A stretch of DNA of 64,000 bases. It comes from Mycobacterium sp. DL (GTDB lineage: Bacteria; Actinomycetota; Actinomycetes; Mycobacteriales; Mycobacteriaceae). Below are positions 9,911-19,524 of the stretch, one piece after another. The notes under the pieces are model-generated. The model made no database searches and had not been told where the DNA came from. It saw nothing but the letters and a program-made list of their open reading frames with translations. The DNA is taken from the NCBI RefSeq assembly GCF_039729195.1, contig NZ_CP155796.1:5580001-5644000 (forward strand), given 5' to 3'. Position numbers and translations under genes: made by a program. Numbering within the stretch: position 1 is the stretch's first letter; each line of letters opens with the position of its first letter.

Positions 9911-10204
9911 GTGGGCGTCGGCGATCTGGTTCAGTCCCTTGACAATCGGTGGATCACCCGCCCGCCCACACACTGCTCGGCTGGGCACGGTCTGGGGCCT
10001 GATCGGTGCCTGGTCGGATTCGCGCACTGCAACCATCGCGGCGGCCACACGACGTGGTGGTGTCGTGCGTGCGGGGTGACGGAGTACGGGCCGCCGCTCG
10101 GCGAGAACTGTTCGCTGATCGAACCTGCGACTGAATCCGGACGATTCTTGGTCATGACGCCGAATAGGCCGCAACGCGGAAAGGCGGGGAGTGGTGGTCA
10201 ATAG
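9911..10204 (+). CDS. Small Cys/His-rich protein, putative zinc-binding
   Basis: A 97-residue protein from a GTG start. It has the ordered metal-ligand pattern of a small zinc protein: CSAGHGLGP, then CLVGFAHCNHRGGHTTW, then CRACG, and a final Cys. The segment SLDNRWITRPPTHC and the ending TEYGPPL resemble a family of uncharacterised mycobacterial proteins I recall, so I take it as real. No catalytic motif is present. It lies between the dehydrogenase gene and the Fic gene, on the same strand but with about 85 bp before the latter. Function unknown. Confidence 0.6.
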   Translation: MGVGDLVQSLDNRWITRPPTHCSAGHGLGPDRCLVGFAHCNHRGGHTTWWCRACGVTEYGPPLGENCSLIEPATESGRFLVMTPNRPQRGKAGSGGQ

Positions 10205-10256
10205 ACCGTTCCCCACATGGAACGGGCCCTTGCTAACTGAAGTCAACTCTGGCCAC

Positions 10257-10290
10257 TAACTTCACTTAACGTCATAAATGAAGTTAAACT
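10257..10290 (+). promoter_or_regulatory. Inverted repeat immediately before the Fic gene
   Basis: TAACTTCA (10257-10264) and TGAAGTTA (10279-10286) form a perfect 8-bp inverted repeat with a 14-bp spacer, ending 4 bp before the start codon. ACTTCACTT also recurs at 10259 and 10299. This short AT-richer stretch differs from its surroundings. There is no ribosome site, so the transcript may be leaderless; the repeat could be an autoregulatory operator for the helix-turn-helix at the C-terminus of the Fic protein. Confidence 0.5.
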
Positions 10291-11469
10291 ATGCCAGTGA
10301 CTTCACTTCGCCCCATCACCTACGAGGATGTTCGTTGGGAGCCCCAGGGCGGGCGGCACGTGAACGGGGCACGGCCGAGGTACGGCATCTATCACCCGGC
10401 CGTCCCGGCGAGCATCGTCGACGTGGTTGTCGACTTGCCGCCGTCGGCGTTGGCAGACGCTGAGTCTGCCAGCCGTGAGATCGCACGATTCGACGCCGAA
10501 CTCGGCGCTGAGATCGCACCGTTTGCTGCTGTGTTGCTGCGGTCGGAATCCGCCGCAAGCTCGCACATCGAAAACTTGACCGCATCAGCGCGCGCGATCG
10601 GCGAGGCCGAACTGCCCGGTGGCAAGGCCAAACGCAACGCCAAGATGATCGTGGCCAATACCGCTGCGATGAACGCAGCGGTCGCTCTGTCCGACACTGT
10701 GGACGCCGGCGCCATCCTGGCCATGCACCGCGCGTTGATGATCAACGATCCACGTCACACGCCAGGCGAGTTCCGGACAGAACCTGTGTGGATCGGCGGT
10801 GGTTCCACTCCCATCGGCGCGACGTTTGTCGGCCCACGCCATGAGTTGATCCCTGAAGCGATCGACGACCTGATCGCGTTCGCGCAGCGAACCGACGTTC
10901 CTGCGCTTCCGCAGATCGCGCTGGGCCATGCCCAGTTCGAGACCATTCACCCCTTCACCGACGGCAACGGCCGCACGGGCCGCGCACTGGTGCAGGCGCT
11001 GCTGCGGAAGAAAGGCCTCACACGTCAGGTGACAGTGCCGGTCTCGGCCGGGCTTCTGGCAGACACCGATGCGTACTTCGCCGCCTTGACGAGCTATCGC
11101 GAAGGTGACGCCGCGCCGATTGTCGAGCGCTTCTCGCAAGCCACCATCGCGGCTATCGCCAACGGGCGACAACTGGTCACTGAACTCCGCGATATCCGTG
11201 AAGCCTGGAACGGTGTGATCACCGCACGGTCCGACTCCGCGGTGTGGAAAGTCGCCGATCTGTTGACCCGCCGCCCAGTCGTCAACGTCGCACTACTGGG
11301 GCAGGAGGTGGGGATCGAGTCCACCAACGCGCACCGCTACCTCAACCCACTCACCGAGGTGGGAATCCTCGTCGAGGCAACCAATGGATCTCGAAACCGC
11401 GTGTGGCGTGCACCCGATGTGCTTGCGGCCCTCGACGCTTTCGCCGAACGCGCCGGCCGGCGACGCTGA
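10291..11469 (+). CDS. Fic domain protein with C-terminal winged helix (class II AMPylase-like)
   Basis: A 392-residue Fic protein. The catalytic motif HPFTDGNGRTGR is complete (His about 220), so nucleotide transfer (usually AMP onto a Ser/Thr/Tyr hydroxyl) is expected. An inhibitory motif S-S-H-I-E-N lies at about 90-95, N-terminal to the core: a class II, self-inhibited Fic protein with the blocking Glu at about 94. The last 100 residues look like a winged-helix DNA-binding domain (VALLGQEVGIESTNAHRYLNPLTEVGIL), common in the Fic/DUF4172-type regulators. No antitoxin gene is adjacent, in line with the in-cis inhibitor. The target is unknown. Confidence 0.88.
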   Translation: MPVTSLRPITYEDVRWEPQGGRHVNGARPRYGIYHPAVPASIVDVVVDLPPSALADAESASREIARFDAELGAEIAPFAAVLLRSESAASSHIENLTASARAIGEAELPGGKAKRNAKMIVANTAAMNAAVALSDTVDAGAILAMHRALMINDPRHTPGEFRTEPVWIGGGSTPIGATFVGPRHELIPEAIDDLIAFAQRTDVPALPQIALGHAQFETIHPFTDGNGRTGRALVQALLRKKGLTRQVTVPVSAGLLADTDAYFAALTSYREGDAAPIVERFSQATIAAIANGRQLVTELRDIREAWNGVITARSDSAVWKVADLLTRRPVVNVALLGQEVGIESTNAHRYLNPLTEVGILVEATNGSRNRVWRAPDVLAALDAFAERAGRRR

Positions 11470-11576
11470 CCCCAGGTCACCGGTGCTGATCGGAACATCG
11501 GTGTCGATTCTGCGCCACTGCACCTCTCAAAATTAAGGAACGAGTCTGTCGGCGCATCTGCGTAAGAGTTGCGAGA

Positions 11577-11762
11577 ATGATTGTGGCGCAACAAGCGTCG
11601 AATCTCCGGTCGGCGGCAAGGTCATCCGGGAGAAGGTCAAACGCGTTGTCCTGGTCGACGAGACTCATCACGCGGGACCGGTACACGAGCCGTGGCCGCG
11701 TCCATGACCAGGTGGCAGAACTGCTCGACAACGCCGTCAGTGGCAACTCAGGTCCGCAATGA
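11577..11762 (+). pseudogene. Possible remnant of a sensor histidine kinase
   Basis: Within the 350-bp gap between the Fic gene and tRNA-Arg, one frame reads QASNLRSAARSSGRR and then GRVHDQVAELLDNAVSGNS. The second segment resembles the N-box of large actinobacterial nitrate-sensor-type histidine kinases (HLLAELLDNATSFSP) and the first the preceding RRQASNLLVLAG element, but most of the intervening and following domain is absent. If right, this is a short decayed fragment. It may also be chance; the rest of the gap shows nothing. Confidence 0.3.
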
Positions 11763-11820
11763 ACGACGGATGATCGTCCACCAGCGTTATCCAGGATGGC
11801 AAATCACCACCTCCGAACAG

Positions 11821-11894
11821 CGCCCCCGGCAGGAATCGAACCTGCGACCTAGGGATTAGAAGGCCCTTGCTCTATCCGACTGAGCTACGGAGGC
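11821..11894 (-). tRNA. tRNA-Arg (anticodon TCT)
   Basis: On the minus strand a full cloverleaf: acceptor GCCTCCG pairs with CGGGGGC, D arm GCTC...GAGC, anticodon loop CTTCTAA giving UCU, and T arm GCAGG-TTCGATT-CCTGC. The 31-39 pair is a C-U mismatch. CCA is not encoded. It reads AGA codons, rare in this GC-rich genome. Confidence 0.95.
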
Positions 11895-11914
11895 AACGCC
11901 GAGAAGTGTATCGA

Positions 11915-11942
11915 ATGCTACCGAGACAACAGCCATCAGCAA
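11915..11942 (-). promoter_or_regulatory. Putative tRNA-Arg promoter
   Basis: On the minus strand TTGCTG (11937-11942), 16 bp, TAGCAT (11915-11920), placing the transcript start about 14 nt before the mature tRNA 5' end. Confidence 0.45.
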
Positions 11943-11993
11943 CAGCCATTAAAGCTGCTCCGCGTGCCAGGGTCGGCGACTAGCGTGGTGCGC

Positions 11994-13469
11994 ATGAGCA
12001 ACGCGCCGGAACTGGATGCGGCCGGACTCCCGGAGGAACTCAACGCCCTCGACCAGCTTCTTCATCGCGGCGAAGCCAATCCGCGCACCCGCTCGGGCAT
12101 CATGACGCTGGAACTTCTCGACACCACACCTGACTGGGATCTGTTTCGCAGCCGTTTCGAGAATGCCTCACGCAAGGTGCTGCGGCTGCGCCAGAAGGTC
12201 GTGACGCCGACGTTGCCGACCGCCGCACCCCGCTGGGTGGTCGATCCCGACTTCAACCTGGACTTCCACCTGCGCCGGGTGCGGGTGCCGGAGCCTGGAA
12301 CCCTGCGCCAGGTGATGGACCTCGCGGAGGTCGCCGCGCAGTCGCCGCTCGACATCTCCCGCCCGCTGTGGACCGCCACCCTCATCGAGGGAGTGGAGAA
12401 CGCCCAGGCCGCACTGATGGTGCATCTCAGTCACGCCGTGACCGACGGCGTCGGCGGGGTCGAGATGTTCGCCAACCTCTACGACCTCGAGCGTGACCCC
12501 CCGCCGCAGCACGCCGCGCCACTGCCCATCCCGTCGGACCTGTCGCCCAACGACCTGATGCGGCGGGGGATCAACCGGCTGCCGGGCACCATCGTCGGCG
12601 GCGTGCGCGATGTGCTGTTCGGCACCGCGCAGGCGGTGGGGCATGTGGTGCGTGATCCGGTGTCCCGGCTCGGCAGCGTCATCGACTACGCGATGTCGGG
12701 CGCCCGGGTGATCGGGCCGGTCGCGACCCCGTCGCCGCTGCTGCGTCGCCGTAGCCTGTCCTCGCGCAGTGAGGCCATCGACATCGAGTTCGGCGATCTG
12801 CACCGTGCAGCCAAGGCGGCGGGCGGATCGATCAACGACGCCTACCTGGCCGGGTTGTGCGGTGCGCTCCGCCTCTATCACCGGGCGAAGGGGGTGCCCG
12901 TCGACACGTTGCCGATGGCCGTCCCGGTGAACCTGCGTTCTGATGCAGATCCTGCGGGCGGCAACAGGTTTGCCGGTATCAACCTCGCCGCGCCGATCGG
13001 CGTGTCCGATCCCGAGGTCCGCATCAAGGACATCCGATCGCAGATGACTCGTAAGCGGGACGAGCGTGCCCTGGACATGGTCGGCGCGATCGCCCCGGTC
13101 GTCAGCCTGCTGCCGGATTCGGTGCTCGAATCCGTGGCCGGCTCCATCGTCAACTCCGACGTTCAGGCCAGCAACGTGCCGGTCTACGCCGGTGAGACCT
13201 TCATCGCCGGCGCGAAGGTGCTGCGACAGTACGGTCTTGGGCCACTGCCGGGCGTGGCGATGATGGTGGTCCTGATCTCCCGGTCGGGCTACTGCACGAT
13301 CACCGTTCGCTACGACAAGGCGTCGATCACCGACCCCGAGTTGCTCGCCGAGTGTCTGGTGGCAGGCTTCGACGAAGTGCTCGCGCTCGGCGGCGACGGC
13401 CGCGCCTCGCCGGTCACCTTCACTCGGAAATCCCGTCCCTCCTCACACAACGGAGTTGCCGCACAATGA
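11994..13469 (+). CDS. WS/DGAT/MGAT family acyltransferase (Rv2484c-like)
   Basis: A 491-residue acyltransferase of the wax ester synthase/diacylglycerol acyltransferase family, which joins fatty acyl-CoA to diacylglycerol or alcohols. The N-terminal condensation-like half ends in the active site HLSHAVTDGVGG: the first His of the usual HHxxxDG is replaced by Ser while the essential second His and Asp-Gly remain. The second half has the typical NVPGP-like element as SNVPVYAGETFIAGA. I chose ATG 11994. It begins a tightly overlapping operon with plsC and plsB, the same order as Rv2484c-Rv2483c-Rv2482c, so it likely acts on diacylglycerol made by that route. The altered first His makes strong triacylglycerol synthase activity uncertain. 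Confidence 0.87.
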   Translation: MSNAPELDAAGLPEELNALDQLLHRGEANPRTRSGIMTLELLDTTPDWDLFRSRFENASRKVLRLRQKVVTPTLPTAAPRWVVDPDFNLDFHLRRVRVPEPGTLRQVMDLAEVAAQSPLDISRPLWTATLIEGVENAQAALMVHLSHAVTDGVGGVEMFANLYDLERDPPPQHAAPLPIPSDLSPNDLMRRGINRLPGTIVGGVRDVLFGTAQAVGHVVRDPVSRLGSVIDYAMSGARVIGPVATPSPLLRRRSLSSRSEAIDIEFGDLHRAAKAAGGSINDAYLAGLCGALRLYHRAKGVPVDTLPMAVPVNLRSDADPAGGNRFAGINLAAPIGVSDPEVRIKDIRSQMTRKRDERALDMVGAIAPVVSLLPDSVLESVAGSIVNSDVQASNVPVYAGETFIAGAKVLRQYGLGPLPGVAMMVVLISRSGYCTITVRYDKASITDPELLAECLVAGFDEVLALGGDGRASPVTFTRKSRPSSHNGVAAQ

Positions 13470-15124
13470 CATCCGCGACGCCAAGTAACGGCCAGATGCG
13501 CCTTCCGGGTTCTGTCGCTGAAGTCGAAGCCAGCCCGTCCGGCCCTGAGGTCGGCGCCTTCTTCGATCTCGACGGCACGCTGGTTGCCGGGTTCACCGGC
13601 GTCGTGATGACGCAGGACCGGCTGCGGCGTCGCCAGATGTCGGTCGGTGAGTTCATCGGCATGGTGCAGGCCGGCCTCAATCACCAGTTGGGGCGTTCCG
13701 AGTTCGAGGATCTCATCGGCAAGGGTGCGCGCATGCTGCGGGGCAACTCGGTCGACGAGATCGACGAGTTGGCGGAACGACTGTTCGCGCAGAAGATCGT
13801 CGGCCGGATCTACCCGGAGATGCGTGAACTCGTCCGCGCCCACATGGCCCGTGGCCACACCGTCGTGCTCAGTTCCTCGGCGCTGACCGTGCAGGTCGAA
13901 CCGGTGGCGCGGTTCCTCGGTATCAACAACGTGCTGAGCAACAGGTTCGAAACCGACGACGACGGGCTGATCACCGGCGAGGTCGAGCGGCCGATCATCT
14001 GGGGGCCTGGAAAGGCCAGGGCGGTACAGGAATTCGCCGATGCGAACGGCGTCGACCTGTCGAAGAGCTACTTCTACGCCGACGGCGACGAGGATGTGGC
14101 GCTGATGTACCTCGTCGGCAACCCGCGCCCGACGAACCCCGCGGGCAAGATGGCCGCCGTCGCCGCCAAACGCGGGTGGCCGGTGCTGAAGTTCAGCAGT
14201 CGTAGCGGCACCAGCCCGCTTTCCCAGTTGCGCACCGCCGCGGGGATCGCGTCGATGATGCCCATCGCCGCGGGCGCGCTCGGCATCGGCTTGCTGACCC
14301 GCAACCGCCGCACCGGCGTCAACTTCTTCACCTCGGTGTTCGGCCGGACCCTGCTGACCACCGTCGGGATCAACCTGCAAGTCCTCGGCAAGGAGAACCT
14401 GACGGCGAAGCGGCCTGCGGTGTTCATCTTCAACCACCGCAACCAGGCGGACCCGATGATCGCCGGAACACTGGTCAGCGACAACTTCACGTCGGTGGGC
14501 AAGAAGGAACTGGAGAACGATCCGATCGTCGGCACCATGGGCAAGATCATGGATGCGGCGTTCATCGACCGCGACGATCCACAGAAAGCGGTCGAAGGCC
14601 TAAAGAAGGTCGAAGAGCTTGCCCGCAAGGGCCTTTCGATCCTGATCGCCCCGGAGGGCACCCGCTTGGACACCCACGAGGTCGGGCCGTTCAAGAAGGG
14701 CCCGTTCCGCATCGCGATGTCGGCGGGCATCCCGATCGTGCCGATCGTGATCCGCAACGCCGAGGTGATCGCCGCACGCGACTCGAGCACGTTCAACCCC
14801 GGCACCGTTGATGTGGTTGTCTATCCGCCGATTCCGATCGACGACTGGACACACGACAACCTGTCGGAGCGCATCGCCGAGGTTCGGGAACTCTACCTCG
14901 ACACCCTCGTCAACTGGCCGCACGACGAGCTGCCCACCCCTGATCTGTACAAGCGTGCCAAAGCGCCGGCGAAGAAGACCGCGGCCAAGAAAGCGCCGGC
15001 GAAGAAGGCCCCGGTCAAGAAGACCCCGGCCGAGAAGGCCGCCGCGACGAAAACGGCGGCGGCGAAGAAGACGCCGGCCAAGAAGGCGCCAACCAAGCAC
15101 ACCGGCGCCAAGGGACGGCCATGA
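13466..15124 (+). CDS. plsC: HAD-phosphatase / 1-acylglycerol-3-phosphate acyltransferase fusion
   Basis: A 552-residue two-domain protein. Residues about 30-260 form a HAD IB phosphatase ([31 protein letters not shown]), similar to phosphoserine phosphatase. Residues about 300-500 form a PlsC acyltransferase with NHRNQADP (H-x4-D motif) and APEGTR. It likely acylates lysophosphatidate and may also dephosphorylate a lipid phosphate, giving diacylglycerol. The start ATG overlaps the upstream stop (ATGA). The C-terminal 45 residues are a Lys/Ala/Pro repeat (AKKAPAKK style), like the tails of mycobacterial DNA-binding proteins, and unusual for this enzyme. Homologue of Rv2483c by position and content. 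Confidence 0.92.
   Translation: MTSATPSNGQMRLPGSVAEVEASPSGPEVGAFFDLDGTLVAGFTGVVMTQDRLRRRQMSVGEFIGMVQAGLNHQLGRSEFEDLIGKGARMLRGNSVDEIDELAERLFAQKIVGRIYPEMRELVRAHMARGHTVVLSSSALTVQVEPVARFLGINNVLSNRFETDDDGLITGEVERPIIWGPGKARAVQEFADANGVDLSKSYFYADGDEDVALMYLVGNPRPTNPAGKMAAVAAKRGWPVLKFSSRSGTSPLSQLRTAAGIASMMPIAAGALGIGLLTRNRRTGVNFFTSVFGRTLLTTVGINLQVLGKENLTAKRPAVFIFNHRNQADPMIAGTLVSDNFTSVGKKELENDPIVGTMGKIMDAAFIDRDDPQKAVEGLKKVEELARKGLSILIAPEGTRLDTHEVGPFKKGPFRIAMSAGIPIVPIVIRNAEVIAARDSSTFNPGTVDVVVYPPIPIDDWTHDNLSERIAEVRELYLDTLVNWPHDELPTPDLYKRAKAPAKKTAAKKAPAKKAPVKKTPAEKAAATKTAAAKKTPAKKAPTKHTGAKGRP
14965..15115 (+). repeat. Lys-Ala-Pro repeat coding the PlsC tail
   Basis: Imperfect 12-15 bp units of the type GCC-AAG-AAG-GCG-CCG encode repeated AKK-(A/T)P blocks. 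The tail is strongly basic and low complexity, and it is the only such stretch in the lipid operon. Confidence 0.75.
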
Positions 15125-17472
15125 AGCTCAGCCTCGATGACATGGCGTCCTTCACGGCCACCGACGACACCCTCGTGCTGGCGTCGGTGTCCTCGCCGGC
15201 AGAGCGCAAACTGCTGACGGACTGGCTGCAGCGCCAGCGCGCAGAGCACCCCGACTCGAACATCGAGGTGCTCGAGTTACCCGCCGACGACGATCCGCCG
15301 CCGGCGGTTCTGGCCCGGCTCGTGGAGTTGCTCGAGGCCGACGAGGACCGCTCCGTTGTCCCGGTGCGCGTGTTCTGGGTACCCGGCGGCCTGCCGACAC
15401 GGTCGAAGGTGGTGGCATTGCTGTCGGGCCGCGACACGTACTGCCCACCGCAGATGCTCCAACACCGCATCCTCAAGCGGGATCCGGCGCGCGCCCGCGT
15501 CGTCGCGGGTGAACCGGCCAAGGTGTCCGAGCTCATGCAGCAGTGGAGCGACACCACCGTTGCCGAGAACCCAAGGGAGTTCGCCCGATTCGTGCTCCGC
15601 CGGGCGACCTTGGCGATCGAGAGGGTCGAGCTCCGGCTACTCGGACCCGAGTACAAGTCGCCGCGTCTGGTCAAACCCGAGATGCTCGCGTCGGCGCGGT
15701 TCCGCGAAGGACTCGAGAAGATCCCCGGCGCAACAGTCGAGCAGGCGGGCGAGATGCTCGACGAACTCGGCACCGGGTGGAGCCGGTTCTCGGTCGATCT
15801 GATCCCGTCGCTGGGCCGGGCCATCTTCAGCAGGGGCTTCGATCCCAACATCGACTACGACCGCCTCGAAGTCGAGTCGATGCGGCAGGCCTTGGAGGCC
15901 CACCCGGCGGTGCTGCTGTTCTCGCACCGTTCCTACCTCGACGGCGCGATCGTGCCGGTGGCGATGCAGGAGAACCGGTTGCCGCCCGTGCACACGTTTG
16001 CGGGCATCAACCTGTCCTTCGGTGCGATGGGTCCGCTGATGCGGCGGTCGGGAGTCATCTTCATCCGCCGCAAGCTCGACGACCCGCTCTACAAGTTCGT
16101 GCTGCGCCAGTTCGTCGGTTACATCGTCGAGAAGCGCTTCAACCTCAGCTGGTCGATCGAGGGGACACGCTCGCGCACCGGAAAGATGTTGCCCCCCAAG
16201 CTCGGTCTGCTCGCCTACGTCGCCGATGCATATCTCGACGGCCGAAGTGACGACATCCTGCTGCAGCCCGTCTCGATCAGCTTCGACCAGCTTCACGAGA
16301 CCGCCGAGTACGCCGCCTACGCCCGGGGCGGGGAGAAGACCCCCGAAGGTCTGTCGTGGCTGTACAACTTCATCAAGGCCCAGGGTGAACGCAATTACGG
16401 CAAGATCTACGTGCGGTTCCCCGAGGCGGTGTCGATGCGGGAGTACCTCGGCGAGCCGCACGGACCGATGGCAACTGACGAGGACGCCAAACGTCTTGCG
16501 CTGCAGAAGATGGCGTTCCAGGTGGCGTTCCGGATCCTTCAGGTCACCCCGGTGAATGCGACCGCGCTGGTGTCGGCATTGCTGCTCAGCACCCGTGGCA
16601 TTGCGCTGACCCTCGATCAGCTGCATCACACGCTGCAGGACTCGCTGGACTATCTCGAGCGCAAGCAGACCCCGATGACCAACAGCGCTTTGCGGCTGCG
16701 CACGCCCGACGGCGTCCGCGCCGCGGTGGACGCGCTGTCCAACGGGCACCCGGTGACCCGGATCGACGGTGGCCGCGAACCTGTCTGGTACATCGCGCCT
16801 CAGGATGAGCACGAGGCCGCGTTCTACCGCAACTCGCTGATCGACGCGTTCCTGGAGACGTCTCTGGTCGAACTCGCACTCGCCCACTCTGCTCGCGCCG
16901 AATCCGATCGCCTGGAGGCGTTCTGGACACAGGTGACCCGGCTGCGCGATCTGCTCAAGTTCGATTTCTACTTCGCGGACTCCGCGGGCTTCCGCGAACA
17001 CGTCCTCCAGGAGATGTCGTGGCACCCGGATTGGGAGGACGACGTCGCCGCCGGCGGTGACCGGATCGACGCGCTCCTGCGCGCCAAACGGCCGGCGATC
17101 GCAGGGCCGCTGCTGCGACCCTTCTTCGAGGCGTACCGCATCGTCGCCGACGTGCTGATCGACGCGCCGGCGGATATCGCCGAGAAGGACATGACGACCA
17201 AGGCGCTGGGGTTGGGGCAGCAGTACGTGGCCCAGGGCGTGCTCCGCAGCGCGGAGTCGGCGTCGGCGCTGCTGTTCACGACGGCGCGACAGGTCGTCGC
17301 CGACCAGAAACTCCTCGCGCCCGCCGCCGACCTCGCCGAGCGACGGCTGGCCTTCCGCGACGAACTGCGCGGCATCCTCACCGACATGGACAAGGTCGAC
17401 AGTTACTCACGGGAGCAGTTCATCGCCCGCGAGAGGCGTCGTCGCGCGTTACGCAGCCAGCCTGTCCAGTAG
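15121..17472 (+). CDS. plsB: Glycerol-3-phosphate acyltransferase
   Basis: A 783-residue membrane-associated enzyme that acylates glycerol-3-phosphate at position 1, the first step of phospholipid synthesis. The acyltransferase block I is [11 protein letters not shown] (H-x4-D), followed by block II-type [25 protein letters not shown] and block [19 protein letters not shown]. Length fits the long PlsB family. Its ATG overlaps the plsC stop by 4 bp, so plsB is translationally coupled to plsC and the DGAT-like gene. Corresponds to plsB2 (Rv2482c) of M. tuberculosis. Confidence 0.95.
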   Translation: MKLSLDDMASFTATDDTLVLASVSSPAERKLLTDWLQRQRAEHPDSNIEVLELPADDDPPPAVLARLVELLEADEDRSVVPVRVFWVPGGLPTRSKVVALLSGRDTYCPPQMLQHRILKRDPARARVVAGEPAKVSELMQQWSDTTVAENPREFARFVLRRATLAIERVELRLLGPEYKSPRLVKPEMLASARFREGLEKIPGATVEQAGEMLDELGTGWSRFSVDLIPSLGRAIFSRGFDPNIDYDRLEVESMRQALEAHPAVLLFSHRSYLDGAIVPVAMQENRLPPVHTFAGINLSFGAMGPLMRRSGVIFIRRKLDDPLYKFVLRQFVGYIVEKRFNLSWSIEGTRSRTGKMLPPKLGLLAYVADAYLDGRSDDILLQPVSISFDQLHETAEYAAYARGGEKTPEGLSWLYNFIKAQGERNYGKIYVRFPEAVSMREYLGEPHGPMATDEDAKRLALQKMAFQVAFRILQVTPVNATALVSALLLSTRGIALTLDQLHHTLQDSLDYLERKQTPMTNSALRLRTPDGVRAAVDALSNGHPVTRIDGGREPVWYIAPQDEHEAAFYRNSLIDAFLETSLVELALAHSARAESDRLEAFWTQVTRLRDLLKFDFYFADSAGFREHVLQEMSWHPDWEDDVAAGGDRIDALLRAKRPAIAGPLLRPFFEAYRIVADVLIDAPADIAEKDMTTKALGLGQQYVAQGVLRSAESASALLFTTARQVVADQKLLAPAADLAERRLAFRDELRGILTDMDKVDSYSREQFIARERRRRALRSQPVQ

Positions 17473-17502
17473 TCGTCCCCGCGGAGGTCATACGCTGGGC
17501 GC

Positions 17503-19524
17503 ATGACCTCACCCGGCCGTCTCGCCTCCACCGGTGTGCGCAGCGCCCCGGTGTGGACGGTGCTGTACGGGGTGGCGCTGCTCGCCGGGGTGACCGCAGC
17601 CGCCTTGGCCGGCCTGGCGTTGGCGGACGCCCTGACAGCGACGGGTCTGCCCGATCCGGGACCGGTCACCAGTTACGGGCTGCCGTTCGTGAGGGCGGCG
17701 GGGGAGATCGCCGCGGTGACGGCCACCGGGTCGTTCCTACTGGCCGCGTTCCTGGTCCCGCCGCAGACCAACGGCGTGCTCGACGCCGCCGGCTACCGCG
17801 CGCTGCGCACGGGGATGGCAGCCTCCGGGCTGTGGGCCGTCTGCGCCGCGCTGATGGTGCCGCTGACGGTGTCGGATGTCAGCGGCCAGCCGTTGTCGAC
17901 GCAGTTGAGCCCGGCCGACATCTGGTCGGTGGCCGGCCTGATCGACGTGGCGAGCGCGTGGCGCTGGACCGCACTGTTCGCCTTCGCCGTGGCCGTGGTC
18001 AGCGCGCCGGTGCTGCGATGGTCGTGGACGCCGGCGTTGTTCGCCGCGTCACTGGTGACGCTGCTGCCCCTGGCGTTGACCGGGCACTCGTCGTCGGGCG
18101 GATCCCACGACGTCGCCACGAACAGCCTGCTGATCCACCTGGTGGCCGGCGCGCTGTGGGCCGGCGGGCTGCTGGCACTGCTGGTCCACGCGCTGCGCGG
18201 GGGCGAGCACGCGTACCTGGCGGCGCGGCGATTCTCGGTGATCGCTCTGTGGTGTTTTGTGGCGATGGCGCTCAGCGGGGTGATCAACGCGCTCGTGCGG
18301 GTGCGCCCGGAAGACCTGCTGCACACCAGCTACGGCTGGCTGCTCATCGCGAAGGCCACGGCGTTGTGTGCGCTCGGCTATCTCGGGTGGCAGCAGCGCG
18401 GTAAGGGGGTGGCGGCGCTGCGCGGCGACGGCGAGGCGCGCGGCCCGCTGATCCGCCTGGCGCTGGTCGAAGCGGTCATCTTCGGGCTGACTTTCGGGGC
18501 GGCGGTCGCTCTGGGCCGGACACCGCCGCCGCCGCCGACGAATCTGAACCCGTCGATTCCCGCGGTCGAGATCGGCTACGACCTGGCGGGGCCACCCACC
18601 GTGGGCAGAATCCTGTTCGACTGGCGCTTCGACCTGCTGTTCGGCACCGCGGCCATCGTGCTCGCGATCGTGTATCTGAGCGGTGTGCGGCGGCTCAGAC
18701 GCCGCGGCGATGCCTGGCCCACCGGCAGGGTGGTGGCGTGGGTGCTCGGATGCCTGCTGCTGTTGGTCACGACGTCGTCGGGACTCGGCCGGTACATGCC
18801 TGCGATGTTCAGCATGCACATGATCGCCCACATGCTGCTGTCGATGCTGGTGCCGATCCTGCTGGTGCTGGGCGCGCCGGTGACGCTGGTGCTGCGGGCG
18901 CTGCCCACGGCCGGTCGTGGCGAGCCGCCCGGCCCGCGCGAGTGGGTGCTCGCCGCGCTGCATTCGCGGGTGTCGCAGGTACTGACCAACCCGTTCGTCG
19001 CGACCGCGTTGTTCATCGTCGGGTTCTACGGCCTGTACTTCGGCGGGATCTTCGACGCCGCCGTCGACAGCCACGGTGCCCACCTGGCGATGAACCTGCA
19101 CTTCCTGCTCAGTGGCTACCTCTTCTACTGGGTCGTCATCGGCGTCGATCCGACGCCGCGGCCGATACCGCATATCGCCAAGCTGGCGATGGTGTTCGCG
19201 TCACTGCCGTTGCACGCGTTCTTCGGTGTGGTCCTGATGGGCACCAAATCGGTGATCGGCGGGGATTTCTACCGATCGCTGCAACTGGACTGGCACACCG
19301 ATCTGCTCGGCGATCAGCGACTCGGGGGCGGGATTGCCTGGGCTGCAGGCGAAGTGCCACTGGTGGTGGTGCTGATCGCCCTGTTCGTCCAGTGGCGTCG
19401 CACTGATCAGCGGACCGCGAAGCGACTCGACCGCGCCGCCGACCGTGACGACGACGCCGATCTCGCGGCCTACAACAGGATGCTGGCCGAACTCGCCCGG
19501 CGCGAATCGCAGCAGGGAAGCTAA
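17503..19524 (+). CDS. CopD / cytochrome c oxidase assembly (CtaG) fusion membrane protein
   Basis: A 673-residue polytopic membrane protein. The first half has about eight membrane segments with the CopD-type copper-uptake features (GHSSSGGSHDVATNSLLIHLVAGALWAGG; His residues in the membrane). The second half is a CtaG caa3-type assembly domain (FSMHMIAHMLLSMLVPILLVLGAPVTL, then HLAMNLHFLLSGYLFYW), again with metal-ligand Met and His. This organisation matches Rv0102. It probably handles copper for the periplasmic Cu centre of cytochrome oxidase. It starts 30 bp after plsB and may share its transcript. Its stop codon overlaps that of the converging gene. Confidence 0.88.
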   Translation: MTSPGRLASTGVRSAPVWTVLYGVALLAGVTAAALAGLALADALTATGLPDPGPVTSYGLPFVRAAGEIAAVTATGSFLLAAFLVPPQTNGVLDAAGYRALRTGMAASGLWAVCAALMVPLTVSDVSGQPLSTQLSPADIWSVAGLIDVASAWRWTALFAFAVAVVSAPVLRWSWTPALFAASLVTLLPLALTGHSSSGGSHDVATNSLLIHLVAGALWAGGLLALLVHALRGGEHAYLAARRFSVIALWCFVAMALSGVINALVRVRPEDLLHTSYGWLLIAKATALCALGYLGWQQRGKGVAALRGDGEARGPLIRLALVEAVIFGLTFGAAVALGRTPPPPPTNLNPSIPAVEIGYDLAGPPTVGRILFDWRFDLLFGTAAIVLAIVYLSGVRRLRRRGDAWPTGRVVAWVLGCLLLLVTTSSGLGRYMPAMFSMHMIAHMLLSMLVPILLVLGAPVTLVLRALPTAGRGEPPGPREWVLAALHSRVSQVLTNPFVATALFIVGFYGLYFGGIFDAAVDSHGAHLAMNLHFLLSGYLFYWVVIGVDPTPRPIPHIAKLAMVFASLPLHAFFGVVLMGTKSVIGGDFYRSLQLDWHTDLLGDQRLGGGIAWAAGEVPLVVVLIALFVQWRRTDQRTAKRLDRAADRDDDADLAAYNRMLAELARRESQQGS

